A stretch of DNA of 52,049 nt from Clostridia bacterium (GTDB taxonomy: Bacteria > Bacillota_A > Clostridia > UBA1381): contig JAFSSG010000008.1 in assembly GCA_017451145.1 (NCBI GenBank), forward strand, positions 1-52,049, written 5' to 3'. Shown one piece after another: positions 34,402-42,205 of this stretch (positions are counted from its first letter, which is position 1; every line of letters begins with the position of its first letter). The position numbers and the translations under genes were made by a program. The notes beneath the pieces are model-generated. The model was not told the origin of the DNA. It did not search any database and was given only the letters and a program-made list of their open reading frames with translations.

Positions 34402-36129
34402 ATGGTAAACTTGAAAATTAACGGTCAGGAAGTAAGCGTACCGGAAGGTACTACTATTCTTGAAGCTGCTCGTGGGATTGGTATCAACATTCCTACTTTA
34501 TGTTATCTTAAAGATTTAAACCAAATCGGTGCATGTCGTATGTGTTTGGTTGAGGTTAAGGGTGCAAGAGCCCTACAGGCTGCCTGTGTTTACCCTGTTG
34601 CTGAGGGCATTGAGGTATTCACAAACACCGAAAAGGTGAGAAATGCACGTCGTACAACATTGGAGCTCATTCTTTCAAATCACGAAAGAAAGTGTCTGAC
34701 ATGTATCAGAAACAGAAGCTGTGAGCTTCAAGCCTTAGCTGACGAGCTCGGCATTGACGATATCCCGTTTGATGGCGAAAATATCAAGCACGAAATCGAT
34801 AACAGCTCAACATCACTTGTTCGTGATAATAATAAATGTATCCTTTGCAGAAGATGTATTGCTGCTTGTGATAATCAGGAAATATCTGTTATTTCTGCGG
34901 TAAACAGAGGCTTTAAGACAGAAGTCCGTGCCGCATTTGAACAGCCGATGAAGGATGTTGCCTGTGTATTCTGCGGACAATGTATCGTTGCTTGTCCTGT
35001 TGGAGCACTTTACGAAAATTCGCACATTCCGCGTGTAAGAGAGGCTCTTGATAATCCTGAAAAGCACGTTGTTGTTCAAACAGCTCCTGCTGTAAGAGCA
35101 GCTTTGGGCGAAGAATTCGGTCTTCCTATGGGCACTCCCGTAACAGGAAAGATGGTTGCGGCACTGCGTAGATTGGGATTTGATAAGGTGTTCGATACCG
35201 ATACGGCTGCCGACCTTACCATTATGGAAGAGGGCACAGAGTTTATCGAAAGATTTACAAAGCAGGAAAAACTTCCGCTTATAACATCCTGTTCACCGGG
35301 TTGGGTTAAGTTCTGTGAACATTATTATCCTGAATTTATAGATAACCTTTCCACAGCAAAATCGCCTATGGAAATGTTCGGTGCTGTAATTAAATCATAC
35401 TATGCTGAAAAAGCAGGAATCGACAAGAAAAACATTTACTCGGTTGCAGTTATGCCTTGTACCTCCAAAAAGTACGAAATAAGTCGTGATGAACATTCGA
35501 CAAGCGGAACACAGGATATCGACGCATCACTTACAACCCGTGAACTTGCAAGAATGATTAAACAGGCAGGTATCGACTTTAAGTCACTTCCTGATGAAGA
35601 ATTTGATCAGCCCTTTGGTATGGCAACAGGTGCGGGTGTTATCTTCGGTGCAACAGGCGGTGTTATGGAAGCTGCTATCCGTACAGTTTATGAGATTTTA
35701 GAGGGTAAGCCATTAGAGAACCTGAATGTAACTCCTGTTCGTGGCTTAGACGGTGTGAAGGAAGCTACGCTTAAGATTGCAGGTAAAGATGTTCGTGTTG
35801 CAGTTGCACACGGAACAAAGAACGCCCGTATTATTCTTGAAAAAGTAAAAGCAGGTGAACACTATGACTTTATCGAGATTATGGCATGTCCGGGCGGTTG
35901 TATCCACGGTGGCGGTCAGCCGATTGTTGACTCTAAAACAAAGGCAACGACTAACGTTAAAGCGCTCCGTGCAAAAGCTCTTTATTCAGAGGACGAGGCA
36001 TCAACACTTCGTAAATCTCACGAAAATCCGTATGTTCAAAAGCTCTATGAAGAGTATTTCGGAAAGCCGTGTTCACATAAGGCACACGAGCTTCTGCATA
36101 CGACATATACAAAACGAGATAAATTCTAA
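34402..36129 (+). CDS. hndD: Catalytic [FeFe]-hydrogenase subunit (HndD/HydA)
   Basis: 575 residues: N-terminal plant-type [2Fe-2S] ferredoxin domain (ACRMCLVEV), His-ligated cluster (HERKCLTCIRNRSCELQ), two [4Fe-4S] motifs (CILCRRCIAACD, CVFCGQCIVACP), then the H-cluster domain with L1 TSCSPGW (Cys297, Ser298), L2 MPCTSKKYE and L3 EIMACPGGCIHGGGQP. L1 differs from the usual TSCCPGW in its second Cys. The start at 34402 has AGGAG eight bases upstream; the in-frame GTG at 34393 does not. A terminator follows. The full set of subunits implies an NADH-coupled, probably bifurcating enzyme. Confidence 0.95.
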   Translation: MVNLKINGQEVSVPEGTTILEAARGIGINIPTLCYLKDLNQIGACRMCLVEVKGARALQAACVYPVAEGIEVFTNTEKVRNARRTTLELILSNHERKCLTCIRNRSCELQALADELGIDDIPFDGENIKHEIDNSSTSLVRDNNKCILCRRCIAACDNQEISVISAVNRGFKTEVRAAFEQPMKDVACVFCGQCIVACPVGALYENSHIPRVREALDNPEKHVVVQTAPAVRAALGEEFGLPMGTPVTGKMVAALRRLGFDKVFDTDTAADLTIMEEGTEFIERFTKQEKLPLITSCSPGWVKFCEHYYPEFIDNLSTAKSPMEMFGAVIKSYYAEKAGIDKKNIYSVAVMPCTSKKYEISRDEHSTSGTQDIDASLTTRELARMIKQAGIDFKSLPDEEFDQPFGMATGAGVIFGATGGVMEAAIRTVYEILEGKPLENLNVTPVRGLDGVKEATLKIAGKDVRVAVAHGTKNARIILEKVKAGEHYDFIEIMACPGGCIHGGGQPIVDSKTKATTNVKALRAKALYSEDEASTLRKSHENPYVQKLYEEYFGKPCSHKAHELLHTTYTKRDKF

Positions 36130-36160
36130 TAAAAAAAGAGGCGTACGCCTCTTTTTTTAT
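36129..36160. terminator. Bidirectional terminator after the hydrogenase operon
   Basis: Perfect AGAGGCGTACGCCTCT palindromic stem with A7 on the left and T7 on the right, between convergent hndD and the Ppx/GppA gene. Confidence 0.9.
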
Positions 36161-36165
36161 TTCGT

Positions 36166-37026
36166 TTATTTTTGTATTTTCTCATTTATTTTTGTCACAT
36201 AGCCGTCGCGGACACCGCATTTTTTAACATGTATGCTGTTTGAACCGAAAAATTCGGCAATCTCTCGCATTATGACAATCCCGACCGCTATGTTGTCGTA
36301 TCTGCTTTTAAAAATCTTTTTAATTACCTTTTCATCATTTTCATCAATGAATTTTAATATGTTTTCTATTTCGGAAACCTTGATTATGTCGGCATTTTCG
36401 CCTGACAAAAATCTGTAAAGCTTCAGTGCGGATTTTGCCGTTCCGCCCATCATATATATCTTTCCCGTTTTTTTGCCTTTTTGCGTTTCTAAATTTTTTT
36501 GTATGTATTCACGTAATTTTATGATTTCGGATTTTTCCAGCTTTTTCCCTTTTGAAAATCTGTTTTTAACGCGTCTGCATCCTATCGGGCGTGACATTGA
36601 CGACGTCAGCTTTCCGCCGTTAAAAATGAGAATCTGTGCACTTCCTCCGCCTAAATCTACACCTATTCCGCTTTCTTTTTTCGAAATCGTGCCTAAAAGT
36701 CCGTAAAAATCATATTCCGCTTCCTGTTTTCCAGAAAGAACATCAATTTTAATGCCCGTTTCGTCAAAAACCCGTTTTACGACATTTTCCCTGTTCCGCA
36801 AAACCCTTATTGCGTATGTTCCGAAAGCAAAAATCTCTTCGTCTTCCTTTAATTTTTTAAGCTCCGAAACGGTTTTGCACAGTTTTTCTATGCCTTTTTC
36901 CGATAAAATGCCGTTTTTCGTGTCGCTTATTATTTCGGACGCCATACCATAATTGGAAACGCTTTTCCCTTTGTCATATGTAACAAGACGGATTGTGTTT
37001 GAGCCAATATCAATAATATTTATCAT
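36166..37026 (-). CDS. Ppx/GppA family phosphatase
   Basis: 286 residues, the short form holding only the two ASKHA-fold domains. The N-terminal IIDIGSNTIRLV (phosphate-1 loop) and GVDLGGGSAQILIF (phosphate-2 loop) are intact. Family members hydrolyse polyphosphate or pppGpp; the short form is usually annotated as exopolyphosphatase, but substrate choice cannot be read here. GGAGGAG precedes the start. It is the last gene of the minus-strand dnaA-side group. Confidence 0.9.
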   Translation of the reverse strand: MINIIDIGSNTIRLVTYDKGKSVSNYGMASEIISDTKNGILSEKGIEKLCKTVSELKKLKEDEEIFAFGTYAIRVLRNRENVVKRVFDETGIKIDVLSGKQEAEYDFYGLLGTISKKESGIGVDLGGGSAQILIFNGGKLTSSMSRPIGCRRVKNRFSKGKKLEKSEIIKLREYIQKNLETQKGKKTGKIYMMGGTAKSALKLYRFLSGENADIIKVSEIENILKFIDENDEKVIKKIFKSRYDNIAVGIVIMREIAEFFGSNSIHVKKCGVRDGYVTKINEKIQK

Positions 37027-37056
37027 AACACTCCTCCTTTTTGCTACATTTTTTTA

Positions 37057-37800
37057 TTAGTGATGGTGATGTCCGCAGTCGCAATCCCCGTCATGATGCT
37101 CACAGTCGTCCTCGTAATATCCCAAAAAGTCCTCTCTTGTTGTTTTTATTATCTCATTTTTTGAGATATCCTTGATTTCGATACAGCCGTCTTTAAAACA
37201 GCGGATTATGGCAGACGCGTCTTCCTTTTCCGCATATTCTGTAGCCACATTTATGTCACCGTCCCAAGAGTACATCTCAACAATACAGCCGTTTACCCGC
37301 AAATTGTAGCATATGTCGTACGCTACGCCTTCGGCGTCCTTTTCGGCAAAAACAAGGCTCTTTGAAACGGGCTCATGCGAGAAAATCTCGGAGTTTTCAC
37401 TTGCCTTTATCAGCTTTTCAATATCGATTCTTGCGATAGTTTTAGTGTCGGTAAAGTTGCCTCTTGCAAAATCTGTTCCGTTTGACAAAAGGACAAATTC
37501 GTCTTTCCCGTTTTCGTCAAAACGCAAAATTTTAATAAACCCAAAAAGGTCCAAAAGATTAAATACCGCCTTGTCCGAAACCGTTACGAAAAACTCATCA
37601 GCACCTACGGCAAACGCCGTTTCGATACATGCTGCAACTGCGTCGGCACGGGCTTTTGCGTTGCTTTTTGTAACAATCGCCGCTTCCTTTTTATCAAGTA
37701 CAAAATACCTGTCCTTTTCGCAAAATGCGTCCTCTTCCGAAAACCCGAAAGATGTCAAAACCTGCCATACGGTATCTTCTATATCCCGTCTTTTAATCAT
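37057..37800 (-). CDS. HisRS/HisZ-like protein with a His-rich C-terminal tail
   Basis: 247 residues, not firmly recognised. The middle (ARADAVAACIETAFAVGADEFFV to LLDLFGF) resembles the helical segment after motif 2 of histidyl-tRNA synthetase and HisZ, and the C-terminal part (GVAYDICYNLRVNGCIVEMY and following) resembles an anticodon-binding-type fold. Catalytic class II motifs 1-3 and HisA/B loops are absent, so it cannot charge tRNA. The tail ends CEHHDGDCDCGHHHH (cited in part), alternating His, Cys and Asp, apt for metal binding. GAAGGAG precedes the start; its end is followed by ppx. Its stop-start junction with the DnaI-like gene upstream is 1 base. An unusual chimera-like regulator or metal handling protein is possible. 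Confidence 0.6.
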   Translation of the reverse strand: MIKRRDIEDTVWQVLTSFGFSEEDAFCEKDRYFVLDKKEAAIVTKSNAKARADAVAACIETAFAVGADEFFVTVSDKAVFNLLDLFGFIKILRFDENGKDEFVLLSNGTDFARGNFTDTKTIARIDIEKLIKASENSEIFSHEPVSKSLVFAEKDAEGVAYDICYNLRVNGCIVEMYSWDGDINVATEYAEKEDASAIIRCFKDGCIEIKDISKNEIIKTTREDFLGYYEDDCEHHDGDCDCGHHHH

Positions 37801-37801
37801 C

Positions 37802-38788
37802 TTATTCTCCTTCGCCGGTCAGCTTTTGTATTCTTATATCCTCGCCCACAAAATGCAGTATCTCAAAGCTTTCATAAAGCCGTGAAAACAGCCTGTCGGT
37901 ATATTTTTTAAGTATTCCGTCCATTGTGAGATTGGTGCTTATTATTATTTTTTTGGAAAGCATTGTTCTTTTGTTGATTATATCAAAGAAAAATTGCATT
38001 GAAATGGGGTTTGATACCTCTGTTCCCAAATCGTCAATTATCAAAAGGTCAGCTGATGTCAAGATATCGTAAAGCTCCTCATATCCGCCGTCTTTTCTGC
38101 CGAATTTGTAGTCCTCATAATCGGAAAACAAGCTCGTTGCCGTCTGATAGATAACACTTTTTCCGCTGTCTAACATCTTTTTTGCGATGCAGGAGGACAA
38201 AAATGTCTTTCCTAAACCGCAGCCGCCGTAAAAAAGCAAGTTTTTAGACGCGTCATTTTCACAAAAATTGATTGCCTTCCTATAAATATCCTTTATGTTT
38301 TCCTTTTCGGTCATGCCAAGCTTTTCAATCTTTTTATCTCCGTAATAATCGAAGGAAAACTCGGAAAAATCGTGCAAAATATTCTTCATATTTGACATTT
38401 CATAATGCAAATCTATGATTTTCTGCACTAAGCACGGGCATTTTTCATTATCGATATAGCCTGTATCCAAGCACTTTTCGCATTTATATTTTACCTCGTC
38501 AAAATCCTTTTCAATTCCGTTTTTTAAAAGAAATTCTTCCTTTTCCTTCTCTAATTTTGAAAGCTCCTTTTTGAATTTCTCGTTATAGCTTTCGCTTTTT
38601 TGAGGATTGTCAAGAATATTTTTAAAATTTTCAATGCCAAGCTCGGTTATTTTTTTCTGGATTTCCAAAAGATGCGGGTATTTTTCGGTAATCTCTTTTA
38701 CTCGCCTGTCCCGCATAATCCTTGCTTTTGTGCGGTCTTCCTCATATTCGTTAAAAATGTTTTGTAGGGCTTCACTTTCGTATATCAT
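37802..38788 (-). CDS. DnaC/DnaI-like helicase loader ATPase
   Basis: 328 residues. The first about 165 residues contain a helical segment and a possible zinc site (KCEKCLDTGYIDNEKCPC). The C-terminal AAA+ domain has Walker A GGCGLGKT and Walker B LLIIDDLGTE, plus sensor residues near STNLTMDGILKKY. It resembles DnaI-type loaders that place the replicative helicase. It belongs to the dnaA-dnaN group, in keeping with a role in initiation. Confidence 0.88.
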   Translation of the reverse strand: MIYESEALQNIFNEYEEDRTKARIMRDRRVKEITEKYPHLLEIQKKITELGIENFKNILDNPQKSESYNEKFKKELSKLEKEKEEFLLKNGIEKDFDEVKYKCEKCLDTGYIDNEKCPCLVQKIIDLHYEMSNMKNILHDFSEFSFDYYGDKKIEKLGMTEKENIKDIYRKAINFCENDASKNLLFYGGCGLGKTFLSSCIAKKMLDSGKSVIYQTATSLFSDYEDYKFGRKDGGYEELYDILTSADLLIIDDLGTEVSNPISMQFFFDIINKRTMLSKKIIISTNLTMDGILKKYTDRLFSRLYESFEILHFVGEDIRIQKLTGEGE

Positions 38789-38804
38789 AGAATTTTCCCT
38801 TTCT

Positions 38805-40241
38805 TTACGATTTTATCAGAGATTTTATTTCCTCTTTCTTTAAAAGGATTTCATCAAATCTTTTTATATATTCATACGGTTCTTTAAAGTTTGCAATGCG
38901 TTCTATTCTGTCGCCTTTTACGATTTTAGACACACCGCCTCCGCCAAGTCCGATAATTGTCTGCACTTCCTCCATAATGTTTATGTTATATCTCGAAAAA
39001 TGCTCCCTGTCAGAGTATCCGACATTTTCCAGATTCCCCGAAATATTTTTCTGCCGATACATATAGTACGGCTCTTTTCCGCATTTTTCCATAACCTTTT
39101 CGGTATAGGAAAGCATTTTTTCCACCGTTTCCGCTTTTGAGAGCTGTATTTTGGAAAAATTAAGCATAGACGCACGTTTGACGCACATTGAATGTACCGT
39201 TATATTTTGCGGATTCAGCTCTATTATCCTATCTAAGCTGTACTTAAACATTTCAACGGTTTCATTTGGAAGTCCTGCTATCAAATCTGTATTTATAACC
39301 GAAAATCCTGCCGATTTTGCTAAAGAAAACGCTTTATAAAAATCATCGGTGCTATGCTTACGCCCTATTAAATCAAGCGTTTCTTGATTTAATGTTTGCG
39401 GATTTATGCTTATTCGGTTTACCCCAAAATTCTTTAAAACATTGATTTTTTCCGCTGTTATCGTGTCCGGACGCCCTGCTTCAACCGTAAATTCTTCGAT
39501 TGTTTCGATATCGATATTATTTTTTATCGCACTTAGTATTTTTTCCAAATGCTTTTCCGAAAGAGTGGTAGGCGTTCCGCCTCCAATATATATGTTTTGT
39601 ACCGAAATAGATAAATCCCTTAAAATTTCACCTGTTTTCTCTATTTCCCGCACAAGTAAATCACAAAATTCATCTATATATTTTCCGCTTACTTTTACGT
39701 CGGTCGAAACAAATGAGCAGTAAAGACACCTTGACGGGCAAAAGGGTATGCCTATATAAAGGCTTACGGAATTATTTTTAACTTTTTCTAAAATTTTCTC
39801 TTCATTTTCGGCAACTTTTCTGCAAAGCTTGTATTTTTCTTCCGAAACCCCGAAAATTTCGGTTAAAATTTTCTTTATTTCTTCTTCCGATTTTCCCTCT
39901 TCCTTTAATTCTCTTAGATATTTTGCCGGTCTTATTCCGCTTAAAACTCCCCACGGTAGCGTTATTTTACGGATTTTTTGTGCCGCATCAATAAAACTTC
40001 TTACCACGCATACGCCGAAGAATTTTTTAATTTTTCTTTCGCTTTCATTTTTACTGTCAAAGGGTAACGAAAACTCGCCAAAATATTTTTTACCCTCATA
40101 TTCAATCTCGGTTTTTGCAAAAATTTCACCTTTTTTATCGGAAAAATCAGTTTTTATAACTCCCTCTTCTTTTCCGAAAAAGATATTTATAAAAATATTC
40201 ATTTCATATTCACAGCAAAATCCGTTTTGAATTAAAAACAT
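38805..40241 (-). CDS. hemZ: Coproporphyrinogen III oxidase-like radical SAM protein HemZ
   Basis: 478 residues. The radical SAM motif CPSRCLYCSF sits in YIGIPFCPSRCLYCSFVS, followed by YIGGGTPTTL, EFTVEAGRPDT and INPQTLNQETL. The N-terminal extension of about 150 residues is typical of HemZ, not HemN. In anaerobes HemZ-like proteins may act in haem or other radical reactions. No other haem genes are in view. The start at 40241 abuts the stop of the MBL gene. Confidence 0.85.
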   Translation of the reverse strand: MFLIQNGFCCEYEMNIFINIFFGKEEGVIKTDFSDKKGEIFAKTEIEYEGKKYFGEFSLPFDSKNESERKIKKFFGVCVVRSFIDAAQKIRKITLPWGVLSGIRPAKYLRELKEEGKSEEEIKKILTEIFGVSEEKYKLCRKVAENEEKILEKVKNNSVSLYIGIPFCPSRCLYCSFVSTDVKVSGKYIDEFCDLLVREIEKTGEILRDLSISVQNIYIGGGTPTTLSEKHLEKILSAIKNNIDIETIEEFTVEAGRPDTITAEKINVLKNFGVNRISINPQTLNQETLDLIGRKHSTDDFYKAFSLAKSAGFSVINTDLIAGLPNETVEMFKYSLDRIIELNPQNITVHSMCVKRASMLNFSKIQLSKAETVEKMLSYTEKVMEKCGKEPYYMYRQKNISGNLENVGYSDREHFSRYNINIMEEVQTIIGLGGGGVSKIVKGDRIERIANFKEPYEYIKRFDEILLKKEEIKSLIKS

Positions 40242-40841
40242 CTAATTTTCTTCCTTAAAATATCCGTTTTTCTTTTCGTGTCCTATTGTGGTAGGTATTC
40301 CGTGACCTGCATAAACTACGGTGTTATCGGGAAGACTATAGAGTTTTTTAACGGAATTTTTAAGTTCATTAAAATTACCCGTTTCAAAATCCCATCTTCC
40401 AACATTTTCAAAAAAGAGGGTATCACCTGAAAAAAGACAGTTTTCCGCAAGGTAACAAACACTGCAATCGGTATGCCCTTTTGTATAAATACATTTTATT
40501 TTTATTCCGCAAAGATTTTTTTCTTCCCCGTCCTCAAAAAATCCGTCTATTTTGCCCTCTAATTTTTCGCTGTCAGGGAAAAAAGTTATTTTTGGATTAG
40601 TTATATTCCTAACTAAATTTTTCGAGCCTAAAACGGTTTTCTGCCCTTTTAATTCATTCAAAGAATATATATGGTCAAAATGGCAATGCGTGAGTAAAAT
40701 ATATTTTACATTATACTTTTCAGTTTCTTTTAAAATATTAAAGGTATCCTCACCGACATCTATTAAAACTGCGTCTTTTCCGTTTACCAAAAGGTATGAA
40801 TTTTGGTCCATACCGTAGCTTTTTATTGTAATAACTTCCAT
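40242..40841 (-). CDS. MBL-fold metallohydrolase, glyoxalase II-like
   Basis: 199 residues. Metal motif THCHFDH (the HxHxDH motif) and later KGHTDCSV, SGDTLFF and YAGHGIPTTIG are complete, so it is a zinc hydrolase of the hydroxyacylglutathione hydrolase-like group. A substrate is not apparent. It lies one base after dnaN and ends exactly where hemZ begins; the ribosome binding site is weak, suggesting coupling to dnaN translation. Confidence 0.88.
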   Translation of the reverse strand: MEVITIKSYGMDQNSYLLVNGKDAVLIDVGEDTFNILKETEKYNVKYILLTHCHFDHIYSLNELKGQKTVLGSKNLVRNITNPKITFFPDSEKLEGKIDGFFEDGEEKNLCGIKIKCIYTKGHTDCSVCYLAENCLFSGDTLFFENVGRWDFETGNFNELKNSVKKLYSLPDNTVVYAGHGIPTTIGHEKKNGYFKEEN

Positions 40842-40842
40842 T

Positions 40843-41976
40843 TTAATTATAAAGTCTTACAGGCAAAATCATAAATGTAAAGCTGTCATCACCCTTTGCC
40901 GAGCGAATAAAGCAGGAGCTTCTCGGATTAGAAAATTCAAGCTTTATTTCCTCTTCTTCACATGCTCTTAATGCATCTAAAAGATAGCGGTGGTTAAAGC
41001 CTATTTCCAAATCATCACCACTTGCTTTTACATCAACAATATCATAAACTTTTCCTTTTCCTGTCATACAGTTTATTTCTATTTTATCGGTTGTTATATT
41101 AAGTCTTACAGGAACTTTTTCCGCTTTTGAAGAAATGTCATCATTTATTAAAAGGGAAGCTCTTTCCAAGCTTTCTGAAAGCTCTGCCGTTTTAGCATTT
41201 ACAAAAATACTGTTAGGAGCTAACAAAACAGGCTTATAATTTATAAATTCGCCCTCTAAAAGACGGGTTACGATTTTATAATTTTCAAATTCAAACATTG
41301 CGTGTCTGTCGGAAATTATGATATTTACTTCCTTTTCATCATCATCTTCCAATACCTTAAAAATTTCGCGAAGTGTAAGGCCCGGAACTACAAATTTTAT
41401 ACTGCTAAGTGAAGAATTTACAGTTTCCTTGCAAATAGAAAGACGATATCCGTCTGTTGTGACTATTGATAAAACACCTGATTCTATTTCAAATAAAGCT
41501 CCCGTTAAAACAGGCTTTCTTGCTTCGTTTTGTGATACGGAAAAGATTGTTTTTCTTATCATTTTTTTAAGAGTTGGCTGTTTTAAAGAAAATTTATAAA
41601 TTTCCTTTACTTCAGGAATTGCAGGGTATTCTATGCCGGAAAGACCTTGTATATTAAACTCGGATTTTCCGCATTTTATTGTCATTACATTATTTTCGTC
41701 ATTTACATTTATTGAAACATCGGTATCGGGAAGACGTCTTATAATTTCACCGAACATTTTTGAAGAAATCGCAATCTGACCGCCTTCTGAAATATCAGCC
41801 GTATCATTATATTCAATGCAAATATCCAAGTTATTTCCTAATATAGTAAGATTTCCGTTAGCTGATGCATCTATTTTGATACATTCCAAAATAGGCATAA
41901 TTGATTTTGCGGATACTGCCTTTTGAACAGTATTGATGATTTTTAAAAGTTGTCCCTTATGGCATACAAATTTCAT
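40843..41976 (-). CDS. dnaN: DNA polymerase III beta subunit (sliding clamp)
   Basis: 377 residues, three clamp domains. The N-terminal MKFVCHKGQLLKIINTVQKAV is standard, with PILECIKID, PDTDVSINV, the RLLEGEFINYKPV segment and the C-terminal MILPVRLYN. The start at 41976 has AAAGGAAG upstream; the longer form at 41994 has none. It follows dnaA on the same strand, separated by 229 bases containing the putative origin. Confidence 0.97.
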   Translation of the reverse strand: MKFVCHKGQLLKIINTVQKAVSAKSIMPILECIKIDASANGNLTILGNNLDICIEYNDTADISEGGQIAISSKMFGEIIRRLPDTDVSINVNDENNVMTIKCGKSEFNIQGLSGIEYPAIPEVKEIYKFSLKQPTLKKMIRKTIFSVSQNEARKPVLTGALFEIESGVLSIVTTDGYRLSICKETVNSSLSSIKFVVPGLTLREIFKVLEDDDEKEVNIIISDRHAMFEFENYKIVTRLLEGEFINYKPVLLAPNSIFVNAKTAELSESLERASLLINDDISSKAEKVPVRLNITTDKIEINCMTGKGKVYDIVDVKASGDDLEIGFNHRYLLDALRACEEEEIKLEFSNPRSSCFIRSAKGDDSFTFMILPVRLYN

Positions 41977-42205
41977 TTTTTTTCTTCCTTTCAAAATTTT
42001 TCATAGGTAGGTACGTACGTAATAATTTATAGTAGTAATATTAGTAGTAAAGTGGAATATGTGGAAAATGTGTTTTTATATTACAGATATGCCAAAATTT
42101 ATCAAAATATTTTTGTTTATAAACTGTTTATAATTAAAAGTTATAAACACCTTAAATTTTAATAAAATTTTATTCACATTTTTTCCATATTTTAATGTTA
42201 ATAAA
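41977..42205. other. Candidate replication origin (dnaA-dnaN intergenic region)
   Basis: Very AT-rich, without a gene. It has TTATTCACA (42170-42178), TTATAAACA (42141-42149) and, reading the other way, TGTGGAAAA (42060-42068), matching TTATNCACA exactly or with one mismatch. Next to the last on its 5' side is a run of seven triplets (42030-42050: TAG TAG TAA TAT TAG TAG TAA), like the DnaA-trio that starts unwinding. The order dnaA, boxes, trio, dnaN is the same as in the Bacillus dnaA-dnaN unwinding region. A palindrome TACGTACGTA occurs at 42012-42021. Confidence 0.72.
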
